This document shows positions 6,919 to 13,042 of a stretch of DNA of 13,435 nt, one piece after another; the first letter of the stretch is position 1, and each line of letters starts with the position of its first letter. Below the pieces are notes generated by a model that did not search any database, was not told the DNA's origin, and saw only the letters and a program-made list of their open reading frames with translations. Source of the stretch: Streptosporangiaceae bacterium (GTDB lineage Bacteria; Actinomycetota; Actinomycetes; Streptosporangiales; Streptosporangiaceae); assembly GCA_030039095.1 (NCBI GenBank), contig JASHQP010000100.1:1-13435 (forward strand), read 5' to 3'. The translations under genes and the position numbers were made by a program.

Positions 6919-6971
6919 AGTCTACTTTGCATGTGGTTGATCTGCCGAGAGCTAGATGGTTGATCTGCCGA
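6919..6971 (-). promoter_or_regulatory. Putative leaderless promoter and tandem operator of the DUF4143 ATPase gene
   Basis: On the minus strand the -10-like TAGACT (6924-6919) is followed by six bases and then the ATG. Upstream are two exact copies of TCGGCAGATCAACCA (plus-strand positions 6934-6948 and 6957-6971), 23 bp apart; the nearer one covers the -35 region. No good TTGACA is present. Position and exact repetition suggest a binding site for a regulator; which one is unknown. Confidence 0.4.
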
Positions 6972-7124
6972 ATAAGTTGTGGTCACGTCGCCGACAGGTG
7001 CATGGCCGGTCCGCCACGCTTCTGACGCTACCGACCAGTGCCCTGGCCCGTCCGCCTGACTTTCTGCGACGGCTTGTTCACGGCCGTCTGCACGCCTATC
7101 AGCAATGCGGAAACGCTGGCCGAG

Positions 7125-7146
7125 GCGGGAGCCAAAGTGGGAGCCA
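7125..7146 (+). repeat. Att copy 2, upstream arm repeats (12-bp period)
   Basis: GCGGGAGCCA at 7125-7134 and GTGGGAGCCA at 7137-7146, again 107 bp before the core. The 129 bp from here to the core align without gaps to 168-296. The preceding 150 bp (6972-7124) hold no gene that I can support. Confidence 0.6.
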
Positions 7147-7253
7147 ACGTTCACAGACACCAGGCCAGGTCGGGCGATATCCAGCGAGCATCGTCCCAGT
7201 TAAACGCCACGCCAGGCGACGCCGAGCTATTGCTGGCGACCGGTTGGAGTTTG

Positions 7254-7301
7254 TTTGGGAGCAGGAGGCCGCGGGTTCGAATCCCGCCATCCCGACCATT
7301 T
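7254..7301 (+). other. Att core, copy 2: 3' half of tRNA-Pro(UGG)
   Basis: The 48 bases are identical to 297-344, from TTTGGGA through the T-arm and CATCCCGA to CCA plus TTT. The sequence before it (GGAGTTTG) again cannot form the tRNA 5' half, so this is a second att core and not a gene. Identity is complete within the core while the surrounding arms have diverged, as expected if the core is kept matched to the chromosomal tRNA by recombination. Confidence 0.75.
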
Positions 7302-7319
7302 CAAATATATCATCGACAG

Positions 7320-7341
7320 GTGGGAGCCATTCTGGTAGTCA
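7320..7341 (+). repeat. Att copy 2, downstream arm repeats (12-bp period)
   Basis: GTGGGAGCCA at 7320-7329 and CTGGTAGTCA at 7332-7341, 18 bp after the core, matching copy 1 in order, spacing and variant second unit. Similarity to copy 1 continues to about 7352. Confidence 0.55.
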
Positions 7342-7357
7342 GTTGCTGTTGCGCGAT

Positions 7358-7397
7358 GGCTTGGCGTGCTCGATGGCGGACGCGCGGCCCTGGTGAT
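7358..7397 (-). pseudogene. ~40-bp relic of an XRE antitoxin gene
   Basis: Bases 7358-7380 are identical to 684-706 inside the antitoxin gene, and similarity continues with substitutions and a 1-base deletion to 7397. On the minus strand the fragment would encode the recognition-helix segment (GRVSAIEHAKP in the intact gene). Nothing else of the gene is present: upstream is the att arm, downstream the LLM oxidoreductase begins at 7427. It marks a deletion joint at the right end of the element. Confidence 0.6.
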
Positions 7398-7426
7398 GGA
7401 GCCTGGCTCATGACTGATGCACCACG

Positions 7427-8473
7427 ATGACGGCCATGCGGTTCGGCCTGCCGGGAGGCCGGGGCGAGCTGAGCGCTTCGAGTCCGGACTCGAAGCTGGT
7501 GCAGGCTGCGGCCGCCGACGCGCTCGGATACGACTGCCTCTGGCTGGGCGAGCAGCACTTCGCACTCACCGGTGCCCCTGCAGAGCAGGCTCAGACGCGG
7601 CGCGGCCCGTCGTCGCCGATCGTGCTGGCGGCGGCGATTGCCGCCAGCACGCGGCGGATCCGGATCGGTTTCTCGCCGCTGCTCGTGCAACTGCACGACC
7701 CGACAAGGCTGGCGGAGGACGTCGCCACGATCGACTGCATCTCCGGCGGCCGCGTCAACCTGGGCATCGGCGGCGCCGGGCAGCCCCTCGCGGCTGCCTT
7801 CGGATGTGACCGGCAGCCCGCGCCGACAGTGGAGGCGGCTCTCGACGCCATCCTCGCCCTCTGGGCGGGCCAGCCGGTTCCGGTCGCCGGGATCGCGCAC
7901 CGGGTGACGCCGACGCCTGCGCAGCGTCCGCATCCTCCGGTATTCGTCACTGTCACCGCCGCCGACGACCGGCTCGTGAGCTGGGCTGCCGAGCGCGGGT
8001 ATCCAGTGATCTCGCCCGCTATGCTGTCCCGGGCCTCCCTGGCTCGGTTCCTCGAGGGCTTCGCCGACCGCGGCGGGCCGGTGGCGGAGTCACCTGTGGA
8101 GCGGTTCTGCCTGATTGCCGAGTCCGACTCCGCGGCCAGGGAACTTGCCCTGCCCCTGCTCCGGCAGCTCACCGCGAGGTACGGCCGTGGCGTCTCGCGG
8201 GAACCACCGGGCCTGGCCGCCGGCAGTGACCTCGACCCGGAACGCTTCTGCGAGGAGACGGCCCTGGTAGGGTCTCCCGACACGGTCGCCGGCAAGATCG
8301 CGGAACTGGGTGACTCCTGCGGCGTGGGCTCCGTCAACCTCCGCCCCTCTCTGGCCGGCCTGTGCCCGCTCCCGCAGCAGCGCACCACCGTCACGCTCTT
8401 CGCAGCCGAGGTCATGCCCCGGTTCCCCAGCGCGGCACGGACGGGCTCAGGTGAGCCGGGTCCCCGCCTATGA
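7427..8473 (+). CDS. LLM-class flavin-dependent oxidoreductase (luciferase-like monooxygenase family)
   Basis: A 348-residue TIM-barrel protein of the bacterial luciferase-like family. Seen in order: MRFGLPGGRGE (first strand), AAADALGYDCLWLGEQHFAL, AAAIAASTRRIRIGFSPLLV, then LHDPTRLAEDVATIDCISGG, with RVNLGIGGAG (phosphate-binding part) and a late ALVGSPDTVAGKIAEL typical of the family's end. These enzymes use FMN or F420; the sequence does not settle which, nor the substrate. ATG 7427 and ATG 7436 are both possible and neither has a clear ribosome site. The gene begins only 30 bp after the antitoxin relic, so its original promoter may have been replaced by the element. It is convergent with the Lrp gene. 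Confidence 0.85.
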   Translation: MTAMRFGLPGGRGELSASSPDSKLVQAAAADALGYDCLWLGEQHFALTGAPAEQAQTRRGPSSPIVLAAAIAASTRRIRIGFSPLLVQLHDPTRLAEDVATIDCISGGRVNLGIGGAGQPLAAAFGCDRQPAPTVEAALDAILALWAGQPVPVAGIAHRVTPTPAQRPHPPVFVTVTAADDRLVSWAAERGYPVISPAMLSRASLARFLEGFADRGGPVAESPVERFCLIAESDSAARELALPLLRQLTARYGRGVSREPPGLAAGSDLDPERFCEETALVGSPDTVAGKIAELGDSCGVGSVNLRPSLAGLCPLPQQRTTVTLFAAEVMPRFPSAARTGSGEPGPRL

Positions 8474-8545
8474 CGAGGAGCAAGCCGCTGGTTCCGGACG
8501 CACGACATACGGTTCCGGAGCCGGTGCAGCAAGCCGGGGCACGGG

Positions 8546-9043
8546 TTATCGTCCGGGGAGGGTGTCGAGCGCTATGCCGCGGTTACGGACGGGCGCTGAC
8601 TGCAGGATTGACGTGGTGGTCTGTCCGTAGGCGGCCAAGCGGTCGATGATCTCCTCGAGGTGCTCGATCGAGCGGACGTGGATGGTGATGATGTAGCAGT
8701 CCTCGCCGGTGATCCGCCGGCAGTCGACGACCTCGGGGATCTGCTGGGCGACTTCGGCTAGTTTGTGTAGCTGGCCGGGCGAGGGCCGGACGCGAACGAC
8801 GGCGCTGAGGCTCAAGCCAAGTGCCCGGGGATCGAGTTCGGCGTGGTAGCCGAGGATCACCTGCTCGTCTTCGAGTCGCTGCAGCCTCTCAGCGATTGCC
8901 GGGGAGGACAGCCCGACGCGCCGGCCGAGTTCGGCGAGGCTGATCCGCGCGTCGGACTGCAGCTCAGCGAGCAGCTGCAGGTTGATCGCGTCCAGCAGGG
9001 CACCATTGCCGTTACGGCTATTTCGCCTCAGATTACCAGGCAT
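8546..9043 (-). CDS. Lrp/AsnC-family transcriptional regulator
   Basis: A 165-residue protein of usual family length. Residues 16-62 form the AsnC-type winged HTH (LLDAINLQLLAELQSDARIS, then LAELGRRVGLSSPAIAERLQ, RLEDEQVILGYHAEL). Residues ~75-150 form the RAM/AsnC ligand domain (LSAVVRVRPSPGQLHKLAEV, DCRRITGEDCYIITIHVRSI). The family senses amino acids as an octamer and often controls a divergent exporter, here the EamA gene 64 bp away. The start at ATG 9043 is backed by TATAGT (9056-9051) seven bases upstream and the lack of a Shine-Dalgarno site, consistent with a leaderless message. Confidence 0.9.
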   Translation of the reverse strand: MPGNLRRNSRNGNGALLDAINLQLLAELQSDARISLAELGRRVGLSSPAIAERLQRLEDEQVILGYHAELDPRALGLSLSAVVRVRPSPGQLHKLAEVAQQIPEVVDCRRITGEDCYIITIHVRSIEHLEEIIDRLAAYGQTTTSILQSAPVRNRGIALDTLPGR

Positions 9044-9107
9044 AACCGCGACTATACCTATGCTCCGCCATGTACAAGCCGCTCACTCTCCAGCAAAGCT
9101 ATGCCTC
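9044..9107. promoter_or_regulatory. Divergent lrp-like / eamA-like promoter region
   Basis: This 64-bp interval separates the two divergent starts. On the minus strand TATAGT (9056-9051) is a good -10 for the Lrp gene. TTGTAC (9077-9072) is a poor -35 at 15 bp. On the plus strand TATGCT (9059-9064) is a weak -10 candidate for the exporter. No clear Lrp palindrome is visible; the overlap of the two promoters would by itself allow the regulator to control both. Confidence 0.4.
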
Positions 9108-10157
9108 ATGGATCGCGACCCCATGGGCCTGGGCAAGGCTCAGCCGACCGCTTCCAGCGGGATGCCTTCGGCCCCGGTCGGGCTGTCGCGTGCTGCGGCG
9201 CGGGTCTCGCAGGCTCCGCCGCACCTGTACTTCCTGGTCAGCGCGATCTTTCACTATCTCGGCCCGTCATTTGCGGTGCTGCTGTTCACCCGCGTGCAGG
9301 TCCTGGGTGTGGCGTGGCTGCGGATTGTGTCCGCGGCGGTGATCTTCGCCGCCTGGCGGCGGCCGTGGCGTGCGCTTGCGCAGCTGGACCGGTCGGGCCG
9401 GTGGCTGCTGGCGGGCTGGGGCGTGGTGCTGGCGGTGATGAACGCCTGCTTTTATGAGGCGATCAGCCGGCTGGCGCTGGGCACGGTGTCGGCGATCGAG
9501 TTCCTGCCTGTGATCGGCCTGGCGGCGCTCGGCGCGCGCCGTATGCGCAACGTCGCCGCGCTCGCGCTCGCGGTCGGCGGCGTGTACCTGCTGACCGACG
9601 TGCAGCTGGCCGGGGCCGTGCTCGGGTTCGTGTTCGCGTTTTGCAACGCGGCGCTGTTCTCGGTCTACATCGTGCTTGCCGACCGGGTCGCCAAACGGCC
9701 GCAGCTGAGCGGGATCGACGGTTTGGGTGCCGCGATGCTGATCGCTGCCGTGGTGATCTGCCCAATCGGCGGCTGGCAGGCCATGCCCGCGTTCAGCGAT
9801 CCGGTGGCGGTACTGGCCGGGATCGGTGTAGGGGTGTCCTCGTCGGTGATCCCTTACGTCACCGATCAGCTGGCGATGGCGCGGCTGCCACGCGCGACGT
9901 ACGCAACGATGGTGGCGCTGCTGCCCGCGATCGCCACGGTTATCGGGATCATTGTGCTCTCCCAGATCCCCGGACCGTTCGAGATCGCCGGCGTCGCGCT
10001 GGTCGTCGCCGGGGTCGCCGTACACCGGCCCCAGGACGTGGCGGCTCCCGACACCCCGATCCTCGACGCAGCCCCCGGCGCGCAGACGCCTTCGTACCGC
10101 CGTTCGAGTAGCGGGGTCAGCGGTGATGCGGTGCAACGAGCCGCCGACGACCATTGA
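9108..10157 (+). CDS. EamA-family exporter (RhtA-like, DMT superfamily)
   Basis: About 349 residues from ATG 9108; ATG 9123 and 9162 are also possible and no strong ribosome site decides. Roughly ten hydrophobic segments run through the protein, in two EamA halves. Typical RhtA-like stretches are NACFYEAISRLALGTVSAIE, FLPVIGLAALGARRMRN, YIVLADRVAKRPQLSGIDGL and VSSSVIPYVTDQLAMARLPR. The ~40-residue Pro/Ser-rich tail after the last helix is unstructured. Members export amino acids such as threonine, homoserine or cysteine derivatives across the membrane. The divergent Lrp/AsnC gene supports an amino-acid substrate; which one cannot be told. Confidence 0.85.
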   Translation: MDRDPMGLGKAQPTASSGMPSAPVGLSRAAARVSQAPPHLYFLVSAIFHYLGPSFAVLLFTRVQVLGVAWLRIVSAAVIFAAWRRPWRALAQLDRSGRWLLAGWGVVLAVMNACFYEAISRLALGTVSAIEFLPVIGLAALGARRMRNVAALALAVGGVYLLTDVQLAGAVLGFVFAFCNAALFSVYIVLADRVAKRPQLSGIDGLGAAMLIAAVVICPIGGWQAMPAFSDPVAVLAGIGVGVSSSVIPYVTDQLAMARLPRATYATMVALLPAIATVIGIIVLSQIPGPFEIAGVALVVAGVAVHRPQDVAAPDTPILDAAPGAQTPSYRRSSSGVSGDAVQRAADDH

Positions 10158-10207
10158 CCGGGAAGCTGTCGATGATCGGCACGCGCCGGAGGAGGTTGCG
10201 GGCAGCG

Positions 10208-10228
10208 CGGTGATTCACGGCATCACCG
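10208..10228. terminator. Possible bidirectional terminator hairpin
   Basis: CGGTGAT (10208-10214) and ATCACCG (10222-10228) are a perfect 7-bp inverted repeat around a 7-base loop, in the 93-bp gap between the convergent exporter and aldo/keto reductase genes. There is no U-tract, as often in actinobacteria. Placement is the main support. Confidence 0.4.
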
Positions 10229-10250
10229 GCGGCGGCCTGGTGAGTTGTCA

Positions 10251-11231
10251 TCAGGAGTGGCCGAGGACAGGGTGCGGCCGGTATGCCGCCTCCAGGCTGG
10301 CCGCTTCCTGCCCAGTCAGCGTGAGGCCGACCGCCGCGACCGCGTCGTCTAGGTGGGCCAGCCTGGTCGCCCCCACGATCGGCGCCGTCACCGCTGGCCT
10401 GCCGAGCAGCCAGGCCAGCGCGATCTGCGCGGGCGGCAGTCCGCGCCCGGCGGCAACCTCGCGCACCGCCTCGACCACGTCGAAATCCGCATCGGTGTAC
10501 ATGTCGTCCGCCAGCGGATCGCTGCCGCCCCGGACGGTCCGCCGCCGACCGTCGCGCTCCCGGGAACCTGTCAGCAGCCCGCGGGCTAGCGGGCTGTAGG
10601 GAATGACGCCGACACCCTGGTCCAGGCACAGCGGGATCATCTCCCGCTCCTCCTCCCGGTAGACCAGGTTGTAGTGGTTTTGCATGGAGACGAACCTGGT
10701 CCAGCCATGGCCGTCCGCGGTGCTCTGGGCCTTGGCGAACTGCCAGGCGTACATGCTGGACGCCCCGATGTAGCGCGCCTTGCCCGACTGCACCACCTGG
10801 TGCAGCGCGGCCATCGTCTCCTCGACGGGCGCCTGGTCATCCCAGCGGTGAACTTGATACAGGTCCACGTAATCGGTGCCGAGCCGGGTCAGCGAGGCAT
10901 CGATGGCCGCCAGCACGTGCTTGCGGGACAGCCCGCCGTCGTTCGGGCCCGCGCCCATCGGGAAATACACCTTCGTCGCCAGCACGTAGTCCTCACGGCG
11001 GGCGAACAGCTTGCCCAGCAGCCGACCGGTGATCTCCTCGCTCCGCCCGCCCGAGTACATGTCGGCGGTGTCGAAGAACGTCACCCCGGCCTCGACAGCT
11101 CTGGCCACGATCGGCTCCGCCGCGTCCTCATCCAGGTGCCATGCCCGCGTCCCGCTGTCGTCGTAGCTCATCATGCCCAGGCCGATCCGCGACACCTTCA
11201 GCCCCGCCGAACCCAACCGCAGATACTCCAC
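10251..11231 (-). CDS. Aldo/keto reductase
   Basis: A 326-residue (alpha/beta)8-barrel NADP-dependent oxidoreductase. The start is GTG 11231, preceded by AGAGGAG at five bases. The catalytic tetrad is visible: D54 and Y59 (TFFDTADMYSGG), K87 (VLATKVYF) and H128 (DLYQVHRW). Cofactor-site segments follow: MQNHYNLVYREEEREMIPLC, GVGVIPYSPLARGLLTG, and APIVGATRLAHLDDAV for the phosphate end. It resembles the general-stress/Gsp69-like and tas-like AKR branch that reduces varied aldehydes and ketones; the substrate is unknown. It is monocistronic, divergent from the broken PPOX gene and convergent with the exporter. Confidence 0.9.
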   Translation of the reverse strand: MEYLRLGSAGLKVSRIGLGMMSYDDSGTRAWHLDEDAAEPIVARAVEAGVTFFDTADMYSGGRSEEITGRLLGKLFARREDYVLATKVYFPMGAGPNDGGLSRKHVLAAIDASLTRLGTDYVDLYQVHRWDDQAPVEETMAALHQVVQSGKARYIGASSMYAWQFAKAQSTADGHGWTRFVSMQNHYNLVYREEEREMIPLCLDQGVGVIPYSPLARGLLTGSRERDGRRRTVRGGSDPLADDMYTDADFDVVEAVREVAAGRGLPPAQIALAWLLGRPAVTAPIVGATRLAHLDDAVAAVGLTLTGQEAASLEAAYRPHPVLGHS

Positions 11232-11338
11232 ACCGGCTCCTCTGCGTCGCGATACCCGCGCGTTCTTATGGCCCGAGCCAGCATTACCGGCCAGCCCCGG
11301 AATGTGAAGTAGGAAATAAAGCTAGAGTTCGATTCACT

Positions 11339-11353
11339 CCTTCGGATCGAAGG
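11339..11353. promoter_or_regulatory. Operator-like palindrome in the aldo/keto reductase upstream region
   Basis: CCTTCG-GAT-CGAAGG is a perfect 6-bp inverted repeat, 108 bp before the reductase start and 97 bp before the PPOX fragment. It could be an operator for either; nothing further supports it. The rest of 11232-11449 shows no gene or RNA that I can support. Confidence 0.3.
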
Positions 11354-11449
11354 TCAACAGCATGAACCACGCCCGCCGCCTGCCACCAGACGTTCCACAC
11401 GCTCGCCCCGGTTCAGCCCGACAGAACAGCCGGGCCCGGGAGGACCGCA

Positions 11450-11684
11450 ATGACCCCCGCCGAGATCGGCGTGATCCTGGATCAGGCCAGCCCACCCCTG
11501 CTCGGTGTGATTTCCGCACTGCGAGCCGATGGTGCTCCCCACGCCGTGCCGGTTTGGTACCACTGGGACACCCGAGGAGGGCACCGTCTTGTACCGCCAG
11601 CTCGACAGCTTCAGCCTCGAGCACCGCGTCATGTCCGACTGGCTGGACGAAGTGCTCAGCCGACTTACTGCCGTGCCACACTGA
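11450..11684 (+). pseudogene. Truncated PPOX-class (pyridoxamine oxidase-like) gene joined to another fragment
   Basis: GGGAGG six bases before ATG 11450 gives a sound start. The first ~45 codons (MTPAEIGVILDQASPPLLGV, then ISALRADGAPHAVPVWYHWD) are the first two strands of the split beta-barrel of flavin/F420-binding PPOX enzymes, normally ~130-150 residues. After ~11580 the frame turns into non-family sequence. A different frame from 11583 reads TVLYRQLDSFSLEHRVMSDW then LDEVLSRLTAVPH and stops at TGA 11682-11684. That is coding-like but unrelated, probably the tail of some other gene. A deletion seems to have fused the two. An alternative is a 31-codon ORF from TTG 11589, since AGGAGG sits just before it. 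Confidence 0.5.
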
Positions 11685-11764
11685 GGCAGGTCAGAGACAT
11701 GTAGGGCTGGCGGCATGAGTGCCTGCTGCTCCATGATGATGGCACTTGTCGCGAGGGAGGTCGT

Positions 11765-12844
11765 GTGTCAGCTGTGTCGAGCACAACAAGCGGGGTTGTC
11801 CATCAGCGAGGGCAGATCGGATCAGGGCTGCAGCCCGGCTGGGGTGTCACGCCCGAGCGTCAGCAGGTGGTCGCTGAGGTGCTCGACGGCCTGGTCCCGC
11901 AGACTGGGCGCCTTACGCCCGCTCAGCTGCGTGCTGTCACATCCGGCCTGGCGGCTCGCCGTAGCCTGTGGGCGGACCTGGTCGTCAGGGACCCGGACGT
12001 GCGCTGGTATCTGCCCTTGCACCGGTCCAACTCCTGCGATGTCTGGCTGCTGGCCTGGGAGCGCGGCCAGGACACCGACTGGCATGACCATGGCGGATCG
12101 TCGGGGTCGTTCGCCGTGGCCGAGGGCTGCCTGCTCGAGCAGTACCGGACCCCGGACGGACGGCGGATCGCCCGCAGGAGCCTGCAGGCGAGCCAGGCGG
12201 TGGCGTTCGGTCCGGCACATGTCCATGATGTCGCGCACGATGGCAGCGGGCCCGCGACCAGCATTCATGCTTACTCGCCGCCGCTGATGGCGATGACGTA
12301 CTACACCGCCACCGATTACGGTCTGATTGCGAGAGAGACCGCCGCAGTCGACGGGCCGGAGGGCGCGCTGGGCCGCGGCGGCTCCGGCACCGCGCTCGCC
12401 ACCGCCTCGGCGTCGGCGGCGAGGCTGACGTCCGAATCGCTGCCGACCGACGCACCGAGCATTGACGAGCTGCTGGCCGAGGCCCGTAGCGGCCTGGCCC
12501 GGCTGCGCCCGGAAGCGGCGTTCGCGGTCCTCACCGACGGAGCCGTCCTGGTCGACATCCGGCCCCTCGAGCAGCGGATGGCCGAGGGGGAGGTCCCAGG
12601 GGCGATCGTGATCGGCCGCAATGTGCTGGAATGGCGGCTCGACCCGCGCAGCGAGGCGCGCATTCCCGCGCTCGCCCGGCCCGAAGCGCAGATCATCGTC
12701 ATGTGCTCCGAGGGCTACGCCTCCACCCTTGCCGCAGCCACGCTACGGCGGATTGGCCTGCGCCAGGCGACCGATCTTGATGGCGGCTTCCGGGCATGGA
12801 AGGCAGTCGGCCTGCCGACGCGCCCGGCCCAGCCGCCCAGCTGA
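11765..12844 (+). CDS. Cysteine dioxygenase-like cupin fused to a rhodanese domain
   Basis: A 359-residue two-domain protein. The start is taken as GTG 11765 (GGGAGG just upstream, spacing short; GTG 11774 is an alternative). Residues ~40-190 form a cysteine dioxygenase-type cupin with iron ligands H107 and H109 in DTDWHDHGGSSGSFAV, and the third His probably H154 in AHVHDVAHDG, followed by SIHAYSPPL. Residues ~230-355 form a rhodanese domain with catalytic C314 in MCSEGYAS and the ending DLDGGFRAWKAVGLPT. Cysteine dioxygenase oxidises cysteine to its sulfinate; rhodaneses carry persulfide sulfur. A Ser/Ala-rich linker (190-230) joins them. The fusion suggests thiol or persulfide breakdown in the cytoplasm, though the true substrate is not shown. 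Confidence 0.85.
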   Translation: MSAVSSTTSGVVHQRGQIGSGLQPGWGVTPERQQVVAEVLDGLVPQTGRLTPAQLRAVTSGLAARRSLWADLVVRDPDVRWYLPLHRSNSCDVWLLAWERGQDTDWHDHGGSSGSFAVAEGCLLEQYRTPDGRRIARRSLQASQAVAFGPAHVHDVAHDGSGPATSIHAYSPPLMAMTYYTATDYGLIARETAAVDGPEGALGRGGSGTALATASASAARLTSESLPTDAPSIDELLAEARSGLARLRPEAAFAVLTDGAVLVDIRPLEQRMAEGEVPGAIVIGRNVLEWRLDPRSEARIPALARPEAQIIVMCSEGYASTLAAATLRRIGLRQATDLDGGFRAWKAVGLPTRPAQPPS

Positions 12845-12931
12845 GGTGCCAGAGGCTGAGCGGAAACACGCGGGCCGTCCCTGATCGTGGTCATTGATCG
12901 ATGCGGCTTGACCGGTGCCCGCCGTGCTGCT

Positions 12932-12956
12932 ATCACTCTGGGTGATCTTTGATCAC
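12932..12956. terminator. Overlapping inverted repeats after the dioxygenase-rhodanese gene
   Basis: ATCAC (12932-12936), GTGATC (12942-12947) and GATCAC (12951-12956) can pair as two mutually exclusive hairpins sharing the middle arm. The stems are short and AT-rich and there is no U-tract, so terminator function is weak; it could equally be a binding site. Between 12845 and 13042 I see no gene. The IS982 end must lie in this interval, but no inverted-repeat partner is in the window. Confidence 0.25.
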
Positions 12957-13042
12957 TTAGAGTTCTCACTCCGTCGCCTCTACGATCCGGGGCCGCAACC
13001 GCTCCGCATCTCCTAGATCGTTGAATGGGGTTTCTGGAGAGG

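Larger units (their letters stand above)
167..7352. mobile_element. Degenerate tRNA-Pro-targeted integrative element between two attP-like sites
   Basis: The two ends are the same-orientation ~225-bp att-like sites described below. The interval holds cargo common in actinomycete integrative elements: a toxin-antitoxin pair, XRE regulators, a tyrosine integrase remnant and a DUF4143 ATPase. Tyrosine integrases commonly use tRNA 3' halves as attachment sites, and pSAM2 of Streptomyces is a known tRNA-Pro integrant. No intact integrase, replication initiator or FtsK-like transfer ATPase is visible, so this looks like a relic or a passenger of another element's integrase. The boundaries are inferred from the repeats; the tRNA 5' half is not in the window. 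Confidence 0.6.

Noticed and set aside
7061..7092. GACGGC...GCCGTC hairpin before the second att site as terminator
   Set aside because: Short stem with a 9-base loop, no gene ending nearby on either strand; likely chance in GC-rich DNA.
9267..10154. 295-codon minus-strand frame opposite the EamA exporter
   Set aside because: His/Arg/Asp-rich composition with no hydrophobic core is typical of an antisense shadow; the plus strand encodes a recognisable ten-helix exporter.
10158..10250. Small minus-strand coding sequence between exporter and aldo/keto reductase
   Set aside because: The frame has no conserved motif, and the region contains a likely terminator hairpin between convergent genes.
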